A program made the position numbers and the translations under genes. DNA of 64,000 bases, taken from Sclerotiophoma versabilis. Taxonomy: Eukaryota; Ascomycota; Dothideomycetes; Pleosporales; Didymellaceae. Position 1 is the first letter of the stretch, and every line of letters begins with the position of its first letter. The notes beneath the pieces are model-generated. The model searched no databases and had not been told where the DNA came from. It saw only the letters and a list, made by a program, of their open reading frames with translations. The DNA is taken from assembly GCA_012274445.1 (NCBI GenBank), contig JAAROD010000011.1, positions 310,001 through 374,000 on the forward strand, given 5' to 3'. This document shows positions 33,722-43,552 of the stretch, in pieces.

Positions 33722-33866
33722 CTATGGGGTTGCATTGTATAAAGAGTTGTCAAACTGCCTGCAAGATTGCTCATTCAGCCATCCGGACACCAGTTCGCAC
33801 CATTGCTACACTCGAGGTTTCAACTTGTCAATCACTGATACCTTAATTGAACCACCAACCTCCACA

Positions 33867-34911
33867 ATGGCTCGCTTCACATCTCTTATGCTCCTTGGAG
33901 CTGCGGCTGTCTCTGCCTCTCCTCTTGCTGCCCGCGAGGCGACCGTCACCGTCACCGCCACCGCTGAGGCTGCTCCCGCTGCCACTGCCTGGGACGCTGG
34001 TGCCGTTCACCAGTTCCCCATTCACGCCTCCTGCAATGCTACTCAGCACCAGTACATCAGGAACGGTCTTGACGAGACTCTCACCATCTGCCGCCAGGCC
34101 CGCGACCACATCCTCCGCTGGGGCAACTCTTCGGCCATCTACCAGAAGTACTTCGGCAACGCTCCCACAGGTGAGCCCATTGGATGGTTCAGCAAGCTCG
34201 TAGACGGCGATAAGTCCGATGTGCTCTTCCGTTGCGATGACCCGGATCAGAACTGCGCCACTCAAAACAGTAAGCACACCTAAAAGAAAATACTCCCCCA
34301 GTCCAAAAAGCTAATAAACATCTACAGACTGGGCTGGCCACTGGCGCGGCACCAACGCTTCCTCAGAAACCGTGATCTGCGACCGCTCATACGTCCTCCG
34401 CCGTCCTCTGGAGGGCATGTGCATGTTCGGCTACGACGTTGCTAACGGCGCAACTAACTTCTACTGGGCCTCTGATCTTCTCCACCGTCTTCTGCACGTC
34501 CCCAAGGTCGGCGAGGGCGTTGTCGAGCACTACGGTGGCGCAGACGAGTACCCGGGCGTCCTTGCTCTTGCATCGTCGAACCCAGCTGAGGCAGTCCGCA
34601 ACTCGGACACGCTGCAGTACTTTGCTCTCGAGGTGTATGCGCACGACATTGCTGTCCCTGGTGTTGGGTGCCCTGGTCACTACCGCGAGGTCTCTTCTGA
34701 CGCCCACGCCGCGCCGACTCCTACTGCCAGCGCAGCTGCCAGCTCGGTTGCTGCTTCCGCGACTGCGGCTGCCAGCTCGGCTTCCCAGACTGCGACTTCT
34801 GCGGCTGCGGCTGCCAGCGCTACATCCGCTGCTGCCCAGGCTTGCACTCCCCACGACGACCACTGGCACTGCCCCCCTGGTGTCCCTGAGCCTACTTCTC
34901 CTCCCTCTTAA
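33867..34911 (+). CDS. aspf2: Asp f 2 / Pra1-type secreted zincophore
   Basis: Two exons (33867-34269 and 34328-34911) with a 58-nt intron give 328 residues. A signal peptide (MARFTSLMLLGAAAVSASP) precedes the PF13933 domain: conserved cysteines in ASCNAT, TICRQA, FRCDD and NCATQN, the block NWAGHWRGTN across the junction, and WASDLLHRLLHVP, where HRLLH (residues 187-191) is the HRxxH metal motif. YFALEVYAHDIAVPGVGC closes the domain. An Ala/Ser/Thr-rich spacer leads to a C-terminal C-x3-H-x2-H-x-H-C cluster near the end, a likely extra zinc site. Members are secreted, scavenge Zn2+ and return it to a partner ZIP transporter; they are also known allergens and host-interaction proteins. The divergent ZIP gene next door is the expected partner. 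Confidence 0.95.
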
Positions 34912-35289
34912 GGACGATAGTTGAGGAAGATTCGGACGCACAGATGGCTTATGACCATGATGAAAACGAAATTTAAGGGTCTTATTGGCCTGGAATTAGA
35001 CAAGTTGATAGACGATAATGATATAATGCAATTATCCAAGCCATATTCGAGTCCAAATACCTATGCCGAAGCCTTGCTTCGATAATTGTTCTTGGTGCAA
35101 GATGTGAAATCAACGCAAGATATGCACAATGTATTGCTGGACTCAAATTCATCTCCACAAGCTCATGCTGTGACGCTGGAATGCTTCATGGTTGTCGGTG
35201 AGAATTCTAGAAATCGGCAATTGAAGCGTATACACAATCGAAGCCTACAACCTATACACACATAAGCCCAACAGCTCACCTGATAACTT
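34912..35289. other. Intergenic between convergent genes
   Basis: About 380 bases of 3' flanks. No gene seen. Confidence 0.5.
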
Positions 35290-36280
35290 TCAAGAAAGAC
35301 CGAATCTCGATGCCAATCCTGCTGCCTTCGCCTCCTTGACTACATATCCGACACGTGGGAAATGCAAACGAATTCCGTTCTTCAATTCCACCACCGTCTC
35401 CTTGCCATTGACACCAATGAGTTTACCCATTTGCGGATATGCGCCAGCTTCTGTATCACTGTTCTCTATTGTAACGATTGTACCTGCCTTAATACCCAGG
35501 GGGTCGTTCTCATCCACGCCAATGTCGCGTGCCGTGTACACCGCATTATGTAACGTGTCCCAGACCTGCTCCTGCGCCAGATCAGTGTACGACGGCGTCG
35601 GCCAGCTGGCGACCCATTTGTATATTTGCGGGAAGTCGGCCACGCTGAACCCTAGCTCCTGATCAAGCCCGATCGCTTTGAGTGACCATCCTACAGCCCA
35701 GCCGGCGTGCAGGTCTGCGAGTCCGAACTTTTCGCCCGCTATGAACGGCCCCGGAGTGCTCTGGCCGAGGAATTCGTGCTCGATTACATTGAATTTGGCT
35801 TTCATTTCTGCCAGGCCGCTGGGCCTAAGGGTGGCGTAATTCGGATCCGCCACCGCGGGGAAGATGGTCTTGCGGTCTTTGATGAAGTCAGATGTCAAAG
35901 CGGCGGTAGGGACGATGTTCAAAGCGCTGGCGAATATCTGTACACCAAAAACTTCGTACGCTTTGTCGGCGGGCGTGGTGGGGAGTAAGTGGTAGCGCGA
36001 TTGCAGCTCATCGATGATGAGCGACGAGTCGGCGTAGACGTCCTTTCCAAGCGCGAGCAGCGGTATGCGGCGGTAGGTGATGTCGAGCTTTTCAAGTATG
36101 GGGCGCGGGAGCACAAAGGGCTGATCGCTGCGCTGGAAGGAGATACCGCTGGCGGCGAGAGCTGTGCGGACCTTCTGGCCATATGGCGAGAAGTCTAAAT
36201 ATGTTAATGTTAAAGGAAGAGTACTTATGGTAGGTGGAAGACGTACCGTAATCAAATGCTATAATGGGGGCGTCGGACAT
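35290..36280 (-). CDS. GST-fold protein with C-terminal SH3-like extension
   Basis: Two exons (36280-36247, only 34 nt, and 36194-35290) with a 52-nt intron give 312 residues. The short first exon encodes MSDAPIIAFDY, the first strand of a thioredoxin-fold GST N-domain; the second continues FSPYGQKVRTAL and RIPLLALGKDVYADSSLIIDEL, where Asp-Ser-Ser-Leu-Ile matches the glutathione-contact turn. A helical C-domain follows (GPFIAGEKFGLADLHAGW). Residues about 255-305 are a beta-rich module (GTIVTIENSD...GKLIGVNGKETVVELKNGIRLHFPRVGYVV), an extension found in fungal GST-like proteins. It may act in redox or detoxification; substrates are unknown. It is divergent from a second GST-fold gene. Confidence 0.88.
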
Positions 36281-37017
36281 GTTGGAGGCTGCTTGGTCTT
36301 GGGTCTTGAGCCCAGAAATACTAACTATCCAATTTTGAGAAGAAACTGGGCAGGGTATACAGGTGTGTCCGCTGTCGCTATGTATGCTCTCATAGTAGCC
36401 GGAGCTCTCAGCGGGGTGCATAGTAGACCCATGGTAGCTTCATCGAAAGCGCCAATCCTTTAGACCGAGTGCGGCACCCAGTCAAACTCCACTGTGTCGG
36501 TATTATTTGTCAGTAAGGTACTCGCGGGCAATCGCGATGATGTTTCGGGGTCAATTCGTAGTGGATCAAGGGCCTCGACGCGCCATTGCCGAAGCACGCG
36601 ATGTGGGGAGCAACGTCATGTAACCGAGACCAAGGCAACATCAACACCATGATTGCCACAGTAAGGATGTGAATATATCGTCCCTTAAGCCGGACATTGC
36701 GAATTTATTTTCAGAGTGTCTGTGGAATATGTGGAGGCTGACGACGTTATCAGCTGTAATCTCCTGACAACATGACGAGGACCTCGGAGACTTTGTAGGC
36801 GAATCGGAGCTTTGCAGGACCTACAAGGTACCAGCTATCTTTCCAGAGCAACACGCTGCAACCTTGGGGGTACTCGCTTTACTGAAGTCTCCGCGAACAT
36901 GTCTCCGTTCTGCTCACACTAAGTATAAAGTATACCCGCCATAATGTCGAGATCGAGGCAACAAGAGCGGCGTCCACACAAGCGTCACTCCCATAATTGT
37001 CTACCATTGCTGCAAGC
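36281..37017. other. Divergent promoter between two GST-fold genes
   Basis: About 740 bases with no supported gene; should hold both promoters. No striking repeat seen. Confidence 0.5.
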
Positions 37018-37812
37018 ATGTCTTTCTTAACGGCACATCCAACCACAAAACCCAAAACAACCCTTTGGATCTGGCCATCGGGACTCTTCCCACGTCGTCT
37101 TGTCTACTACTTGCGTGCCAAAAGCATCACGCTGAGCATCCTCAAACAGCACAACATCGACCTTATACCCGTCGAGCTGACCACCTCCCCGCCTGCGCTT
37201 CAGTCCATGACGGGGTGCGAGGCGCGTCCGGCCGATTCGTCTCTACCTACAATGCGCATCTTGCAGGCCAATGGCAGAACGACATGGATCCGCGAAAGTC
37301 TCTCGATCCTCGAGTACTTCGAGGAGCTCTTTCCTGCATCAGATGGCTGGGCGGACCTGCGTGGTGAGAATGCCGAACAGAGAGCGCAGACAAGGGACGT
37401 CCTGAGCTTGTTGAATGATGCAATGCATTGGTCGCTCATATCTCTCATCCATTCCGATCCCAAGACTACCTTTTTCTCCGGCTTGAGACAACAAGACATG
37501 TATGCTAGCACCGCCACGCACGCGGACAGGAAATTGCACTTATACCTCGCAAGGCTGGAGCGTTGGGTGGAGGTGGATGAACGGACAAGCATGAGGAGAA
37601 CGACTCTGGCAGGTCTAGTCTTGCTAGCGCAAGTAGAGTACCATAAGATGATGTACGGTGCGGATTGGATTGACGGTCATGAAGTGTTAAGGGAGTGGGT
37701 CGATGGCATGAAGAGGGAGACGTGGTTTGTGAGCAGTGAGGATCTGAAGGGGATCGAGAGAGGAGAAGGTTGGGAGACGTTGCTAGGCAACTGCACAGGG
37801 GATGGAGTGTAG
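37018..37812 (+). CDS. GST N-terminal-domain protein (thioredoxin fold)
   Basis: A single exon of 264 residues. The ATG at 37018 is used because the in-frame extension upstream starts with TTG. Residues about 15-105 resemble a GST N-domain: LWIWPSGLFPRRLVYYLRAKSI, a cis-Pro region at SLPTMRILQANGRTTWIRESLSILEYFEELF, where the Glu-Ser-Leu-Ser-Ile-Leu-Glu-Tyr turn is the typical glutathione contact. The rest is helical, including a Trp-rich C-domain. There is no obvious catalytic Cys or Ser in the first helix beyond Ser27, so activity is uncertain. It lies head to head with the other GST-fold gene, but the two proteins are clearly different in length and sequence. Confidence 0.8.
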   Translation: MSFLTAHPTTKPKTTLWIWPSGLFPRRLVYYLRAKSITLSILKQHNIDLIPVELTTSPPALQSMTGCEARPADSSLPTMRILQANGRTTWIRESLSILEYFEELFPASDGWADLRGENAEQRAQTRDVLSLLNDAMHWSLISLIHSDPKTTFFSGLRQQDMYASTATHADRKLHLYLARLERWVEVDERTSMRRTTLAGLVLLAQVEYHKMMYGADWIDGHEVLREWVDGMKRETWFVSSEDLKGIERGEGWETLLGNCTGDGV

Positions 37813-37926
37813 GAAAATCATAGATTTATGTACCTGTTCTAGGACAGTGTGTTCCATACCCAAGCCTCTAACGCCAGGAGAGCCCAAAGAAATCTCAGGT
37901 CGTATTGCAACCTGTACACGTGTGGC

Positions 37927-38407
37927 TTAGTGAGCCTTGCCGGTGACAGGGCACACAGCGTCCTTCGGCGCACCCTCAACGCTGGGGTGCGTAGCAACCT
38001 TGTCTTTGTGATGACCGACCGTCGCCTTGGTAATAGGGCAGATGTCGTTCGGTCCTGCTTTCAGCATGTCGGGGTGGTCAGGAGGGAGCACGGTGGTAGC
38101 GGTGCCAACAACGGGGCAGAGAGCGTCGTCAAGCTCCTGAGCCTTGGGCTCGTTGACGGCGGACTTGAGCGCGGGGCAGGCCGTAGCTTCAGTGCTGTTG
38201 AGGCCGGGGATGTTGGGGTGCTTGTCGAGGTTGTGATGGTGGTCAGTGGTCGCGCCTACGACAGGGCACTGGGTGCTGTTAGCATGCTCCTCTGTGGTGG
38301 CAGAAAGGTTGTCGACATACTGTCTGGCCGTCGACATTCAGGTCGACCTCCGGGTGGTTGGGCGGGAGGACGCTGTTGGTGGTACCGATTACTGGGCAGG
38401 TAGACAT
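37927..38407 (-). CDS. Cys-Pro repeat protein (six CP modules, A-B-C-A'-B'-C')
   Basis: Two exons (38407-38321 and 38268-37927) with a 52-nt intron give 142 residues. No signal peptide or membrane segment. Six modules each begin with Cys-Pro, at residues 4, 30, 60, 80, 106 and 135; module lengths are 26, 30, 20, 26, 29 and 8. Modules 1 and 4 share CPV-x-GT and VLPP-x-HP; modules 2 and 5 share CP, AT, a His pair and HP; modules 3 and 6 are the short ones. So the protein looks like an internal duplication of a three-module block, the last one cut short. Cys-Pro with nearby His resembles haem-regulatory motifs and the CPVTG-like start of some fungal peroxidases, but no catalytic domain is present. 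I do not recognise a named family. Metal or haem binding is a guess. An alternative start inside the intron (38337) would lose module 1. Confidence 0.8.
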
Positions 38408-38957
38408 GGTGTGTGGTGTGTTTCTGAACGTAGACTGTGTGTATGAGTGTTGGTGAGCGGTGAGTGGGAAGGGTTTGCAACACGAAGTGGAGTGAGGCTC
38501 CTCTTGATGGATTCGTCTCAAGCTACCCACTTCCCCAGGTTTGCCGGACCCTACAGTTGTTTAGCAGCGAGTAGCGTGACGTAGAGCTGCGCCTTGTTTG
38601 AGGCAGCAGCATGTCTCTGCGTTGCACAAAGAGATTCTGTTCGCATATTCTTAGCATCCTGAACGCTAGTGGAATCTCCTCTTGTTTCCCACTGCGATGC
38701 ATCATCTGCAAGACTTAAGCAACAACTCCTCAAAGTACGCTCATGGTTGTTGTTGTGTGCTCTGCGCTTTACGCTGGATGCAGCTACGGAATGTAGCAGC
38801 CATCGAATACGGTTAGTGCGGGGCATAATCAGCTTCGACAATCCTTTGATTGGCTCGGTATCAACGTTTATTAATCTCGCTTTCCTCGCCCATTATGCCT
38901 TGCAGAAACCTGCGACAGCTCGATCTCTCCATCGACATCCTGTCGGCAAAGCCCCAT
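38408..38957. other. Intergenic, no gene recognised
   Basis: About 550 bases upstream of the Cys-Pro repeat protein and downstream of the carboxypeptidase. No gene seen. Confidence 0.5.
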
Positions 38958-40595
38958 CTAGAACACCCGGAAGATCGGATATTCATCACCGACCTCCAGC
39001 GGTATCTGGTTGTAGTACGCCAAACTCGCCTCGTTTTCCGGCTCCAGCTGCACAAACGCATACGCAGCATTCTTTTGCTTGGTGTCCACATAGTATCCGC
39101 CAGCTGGTATAGTGACACTTCGAGTTGTCGAATTGGTCACAACTGTGGTGCTAGCGATTCCTTCGAACTTGGCTCTTGCTACCGTCGCATTCTGGACAAC
39201 CAGTGCCTCCACCGTGCCCACAAACGGCTTCTCGAGAACGTCCACTTTCACGCCTAGAATACCCAGTCGTTCTGCGGCACTGCTCCAGGCGCGTGAGAAG
39301 ACATAAGCCTTAGGTCTTGCGCGTGTCAAAACTACGACGGCAGGATCTTCGTTCTGCGCGATAACTGGAACATCGACAAAGTTGCCGTAAGCAGCGTTGA
39401 TGAACTGCACCGTCTTATTGGTAAGCTGGTAGTCTTGCACAACCACAATGTCCTCCTCGCTTTCCAAAAACGCTTGTCTCCCCCTCTCGATCGTGTTGTA
39501 CACGGCATCGAACTCGTTGACGGCTTTATTAATGATCGTTTCCAGCGTGATAAGATGCGAGGCAACGCGGCGCTGGAAGTGCTGGTCCGCAAGCCTAATG
39601 CCTCGCGTTTCGACGAGAAAGGTCAAAGCTTGATAGTTGCCGGCGCCCTTGTGGTTTGCTTGCGCATGTGCATCAGGCTCTTGGATAGTGATTGTGCCAT
39701 TTGACACGCTCGTCGTGAAATATGCAAACGTACGCAGACCCTTTGCCTCGGCAGCTGTGAAAACGTCCGTGACAAATTCATTGTTTAGACGACGGATGTC
39801 GGCGTTGACATTGAGGCCTTTGTTCGCGGATACAAGGAGGTCTTGCGAGCGGATGTATCGCTGCGCCACTGGATTCACTCCTGTATACTCGTGGCCATCG
39901 ACAAATATATGAGGATCGAAGTCGGACTGCAGTTGCCTGATCTTACGTGTCTGCTCACGCACTAGAACTGAGTGGTCTCGGTTAGGATCATAGTTGGATG
40001 CGAGCTGACGTTGTAGATACTCGGCACCATCCACGTTATAGCGTGGAAGGATGAGTAAGTCAACTTTCTCAAGGACTTTGGAAGCCCATTGAGAATCAGC
40101 AGCGAACTTCCCTAGCAATGCCAGAACACCCTCGTCGCCCGCTGGCTCGTTGCCGTGTTGGCCACCCTGGATGAAGATGCGTAACTTCTTGTCATTTGAA
40201 TTGCCGTCCGACAACGTGACATACGGAATCTTGCGGGCTTCTTCGGACTCGAGCTGGTCATGATATGTGATCCATCCCGTACGGTTCGATATGCTCTTGA
40301 CAAACTTCTCTGGATATTGGTCAGTCGATGTCTCGAGTGTAGCACGGTCATACTGACCAAGTGCGTGTTGTGGAGTCGTTCCGGAGGTTCCGTTTGCGAA
40401 GGTTGTGGGAATGCCTCCTGGGTTGATGAAGGCTGGCGACAGCAATTGAATGCCTTGAACTTCTGGAAAATTTGCAGCGACTTGAGAGGCGTCGACTATT
40501 GTAGGACTTTGGTTGTTCGCATAGCTATCAGCCATAGCTAATTTCGCGCCGACCAAAAGTGTACCCACAAAAGACCTTGTTGTTGAGTGTACCAT
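38958..40595 (-). CDS. Secreted M14-family zinc carboxypeptidase
   Basis: A single exon of 545 residues. The ATG at 40595 is chosen; the frame upstream would start with TTG. The N-terminus (MVHSTTRSFVGTLLVGAKLAMA) is a signal peptide. The peptidase domain (about 90-370) shows the zinc ligands in GGQHGNE (His147, Glu150) and VDGHEYTG (His235), the substrate-binding Arg of PRYNVDG and the catalytic Glu in FLVETRG (Glu329). A C-terminal half of about 200 residues is beta-rich and resembles the extra domain of fungal M14 proteins with peptidase-like N-domains. The likely role is extracellular removal of C-terminal residues. It has several N-glycosylation sequons, e.g. NGTS and NRTG. Confidence 0.93.
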   Translation of the reverse strand: MVHSTTRSFVGTLLVGAKLAMADSYANNQSPTIVDASQVAANFPEVQGIQLLSPAFINPGGIPTTFANGTSGTTPQHALGQYDRATLETSTDQYPEKFVKSISNRTGWITYHDQLESEEARKIPYVTLSDGNSNDKKLRIFIQGGQHGNEPAGDEGVLALLGKFAADSQWASKVLEKVDLLILPRYNVDGAEYLQRQLASNYDPNRDHSVLVREQTRKIRQLQSDFDPHIFVDGHEYTGVNPVAQRYIRSQDLLVSANKGLNVNADIRRLNNEFVTDVFTAAEAKGLRTFAYFTTSVSNGTITIQEPDAHAQANHKGAGNYQALTFLVETRGIRLADQHFQRRVASHLITLETIINKAVNEFDAVYNTIERGRQAFLESEEDIVVVQDYQLTNKTVQFINAAYGNFVDVPVIAQNEDPAVVVLTRARPKAYVFSRAWSSAAERLGILGVKVDVLEKPFVGTVEALVVQNATVARAKFEGIASTTVVTNSTTRSVTIPAGGYYVDTKQKNAAYAFVQLEPENEASLAYYNQIPLEVGDEYPIFRVF

Positions 40596-43552
40596 CTTAT
40601 TGCGCGGTGTCAAAAGATACTGCTGGTGATGGCGACGGCATGTTGATATATACAGATCATTTTATGAGCGTGCACGAAGACGATCATTACGTGCTAGCAG
40701 GATGTCGCCTTCCGCTCCGCGGCAACTGCTTGGTATGCTTGCTGCTGACCTCCAAGCATTGGTGTCAATGTGAGCTGCCTGTTGTGGCAGTGCCAGTGGG
40801 GCACGAAGACTTGCCAAGCGATGGTGCAATCATGCTATCTCCCCAGCTTGTAGATGTGACTGACTATCACTATACTCTATCTGCGTACTACGCGCTTTAC
40901 AAAGATAGCCTATAAGCTCCTTAGCTTTCGTCCCGAACGCAAGAAGGAACAAAATTGGTGACAATGTTTCAGCGCAGACAGGTGCACCACGTTGCCTAGA
41001 GACACCCCAACTCGCACACATAACTTCATCAACTTTTAAGGGTCTTTACTAGTGTAAAAACATTGAATGATAGTTAAGTCTTAGTGGACTTTAGCATGAA
41101 GTAGTGGAAGAAAAGACAAAGACAACTAAGAAATAAATATATATAGTGTCAGGAACTCAGCTCTAATCCGTTGGGCTAAGACGACCAAAAGGTAAGCAAT
41201 GCTTGCTGAATATAAGCTGTTGGCCAGAACAGGACTTTTCCACGTAGTCAGAGATGGATTCTGGCGATTATCAAGAAAGTAGTTTTAATCCCCTTCTCTA
41301 CTTTTTTGACTAAGTAAGCAATTAAAAACCTCAAGGCACTCAAAGATCGGCTAAGAAAGAAAGAAGAGATGGCGGTTCATTAACGAAATGATAGAAAACA
41401 TAATTTCAGAGTGAAACAATAAAGATTTCGTGGAGTTATATATGCGTAGCCCGTAAGCCTCTGACCTAGCCCTAAAATACTACTGAGGGCTAGCTAATAC
41501 AAATATTGAACATAACTTAATGCAGCTAGTTGAATAATGGGTTAAGAAACTAGTTCCAGCAATCCTCAACCTCATTGTTTTCTAGGAACAATCCCTAGTA
41601 CGCAAATCCAAGATCAATTTGACCATTCTATTTCTTTCTTCCGGCGCAGAGAGACTCTTGGAGAACTTGAGCACAGCGTACATTAAATTTGCAAAGAGCT
41701 GTCCGCAGCTGGCTAAGCTACGATTTGGGTCGACGCACAATATTCGAGGAAGCTTTATGGGCCCCCTACGCAGTCCAAGAGTGATCAAGATGATACTATG
41801 ATAGAATCAGGGTCCGTTATCGAGACTTGTAGCCAAATTGAGTTGTTGGAAGAGACTAGACTAGTCCGTGCCCTGTTCGAGCTTCGCCCTTTCTTCAACG
41901 GCAAGCAAATCTATAGTTGCGCGCCAGGAATAAGACGCGTCGCCATGCTCGATACAAAAGTTACGCAAGCTGTGACAAGGATTTTAATATGCTGGTTGTT
42001 CAAAAAAAAAGCATAATGTAGCGAGCGCACCTGAGGCACTGCATGGGCAAGCAGAGATTTGAGCTACTTTTCTGGATCGTTTACTACTGGGACTCATGTT
42101 CTGTGCCAGATGTCTAAGACAACTTCCCCGCCATCTCCAACAAATAGATTCAGCACGCCTTCCTCAGCAATGTTATCGCCCAAATCAACCCGCGATAGCA
42201 CGCTGCCATTGTCCCAAAATTTGTCAATACGTATTGAGCCCACGTATGACCGTTGCTTGTGGCCAATAACGGTATTGTCTTCCTAATGCAGCCTCTATCC
42301 CTCGGAGGGATTGATAACAAGCGTGACCATCTCCATCGTGCAGTCTTCAATTGTTTTCGTCGACACCAGGCGCCAGATTTTTGGGCCAGATGCTACGCGG
42401 TTTGGCGTCTTGAGACAAAAGTACAGCTCAAAGAGATATTAGCCTGGCTGGAGATCGACAATATCTCAAATGATACCGACACACCTCTTGAGCGATCAGA
42501 CGAGGTGGCAGAGGCTTCTTCATAATGTAGTCGGTCCGAGCAATTTTCATGCCAGACTGTCTAGGCACAAGACCGGGCACCAACAGGACTATGCATACTG
42601 CCAGAGTAGCCAAGCATGCCAAACTCCAGGACTTGTATAAGGTAGGGAAGATGTCATTTTAGCAGTGGCGTGGTGGCTGCGACAGACTTTCGAGGTCGAG
42701 ATCGGTGGTTTTATTCGAATCCTAAACGTCTTTTTGCGCCTTCCCGTCGAAGAGCTTGTAGATGAGGTTGCTATTGTTACTCAAAGGAGGCGATGTATCT
42801 TGTGTGTTTCGTGCGCTCGTGTTGTAGCTGCGGACTGCTCGAGGCTGGTGGAAGTACGAGAGAAGTCCAGTATGCGGAGAAGCAGCCTCGTTTCTGTAAT
42901 GAGGTGAAGACATCACCTCACTCATTTTTATAGGTATGCTTGATGGATATATGTTGTTTAATGTGTGCTGCTATCAAGGATGCTCAACGAGACGAGGCTG
43001 CAAATGCAGACTGTGGTGAAGAAGTTGATGGTGGCCCAATGGCAATCGATACGACGCTGGTTTATAACACATTATATTGGAAAGCTCGTGGCATGCGGTA
43101 GGCAACAGTTGCCGGTGTAACCTCTGATGCGGAAGGCGAAGGTTACTCTCGATTGTGCGATTCTCGGAAGGCACAAGGCTACTCTTGCGTAACAGTGAAA
43201 TATTATGCCTATCTGCCTTGGTAATACGGTAAGTTCACCGTGTGTAAGTTCAAATTTCCAAGAACCCGCATATTGTAGTATTTGACAACCAAGCTGATCG
43301 ATCGGGCACACATCATTTGATTTAGACCCCACTAGGCTGATTTCATCTTAGTCGCTTCGCGGGGGAAGTTATAGGCGGCGTGCTCAGAACCTTGTGAACA
43401 CTAAATCAACGTAACATCACCACATCAGAGAATAACATACCCGTCGATTGAGGTGCAAAGTTTCTTCGTACCGTTGCCTGTGGGAAGGTGTCATAAGTCT
43501 CAAGTGGTTTAAAAGCCCCGCGATTCTTAAACAAATTTCTGGGCACCTAAGT
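40596..43552. other. Gene-poor tract of about 3 kb
   Basis: AT-rich in parts (about 41040-41560), with stops in all frames. On the reverse strand about 42250-42100 a short open piece with SIRIDKFWDNGSVLSRV-like sequence stays readable but has no neighbours in frame; it may be a gene remnant. Forward frames at 42059-42525 and reverse ones at 42428-42925 have no domain I recognise. No inverted or long terminal repeats were found by eye. Confidence 0.45.

Larger units (their letters stand above)
32445..33866. promoter_or_regulatory. Shared divergent promoter of the ZIP transporter and Asp f 2-like gene
   Basis: No coding gene is seen in these 1422 bases. Six GCCAAG hexamers (either strand) lie at 32648, 32687, 32696, 32998, 33008 and 33541, and two GCCAGG at 33476 and 33709. 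At equal base frequencies about 1.4 GCCARG would be expected on both strands. GCCARG is the consensus of the alkaline-pH regulator PacC. Two of the groups are close pairs spaced 9-10 bp apart. One CAAGGT (33716-33721), the ZafA zinc-response core, lies about 150 bases before the zincophore start, followed by TATAAA at 33738. This layout predicts induction under zinc limitation with pH control. Confidence 0.7.
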
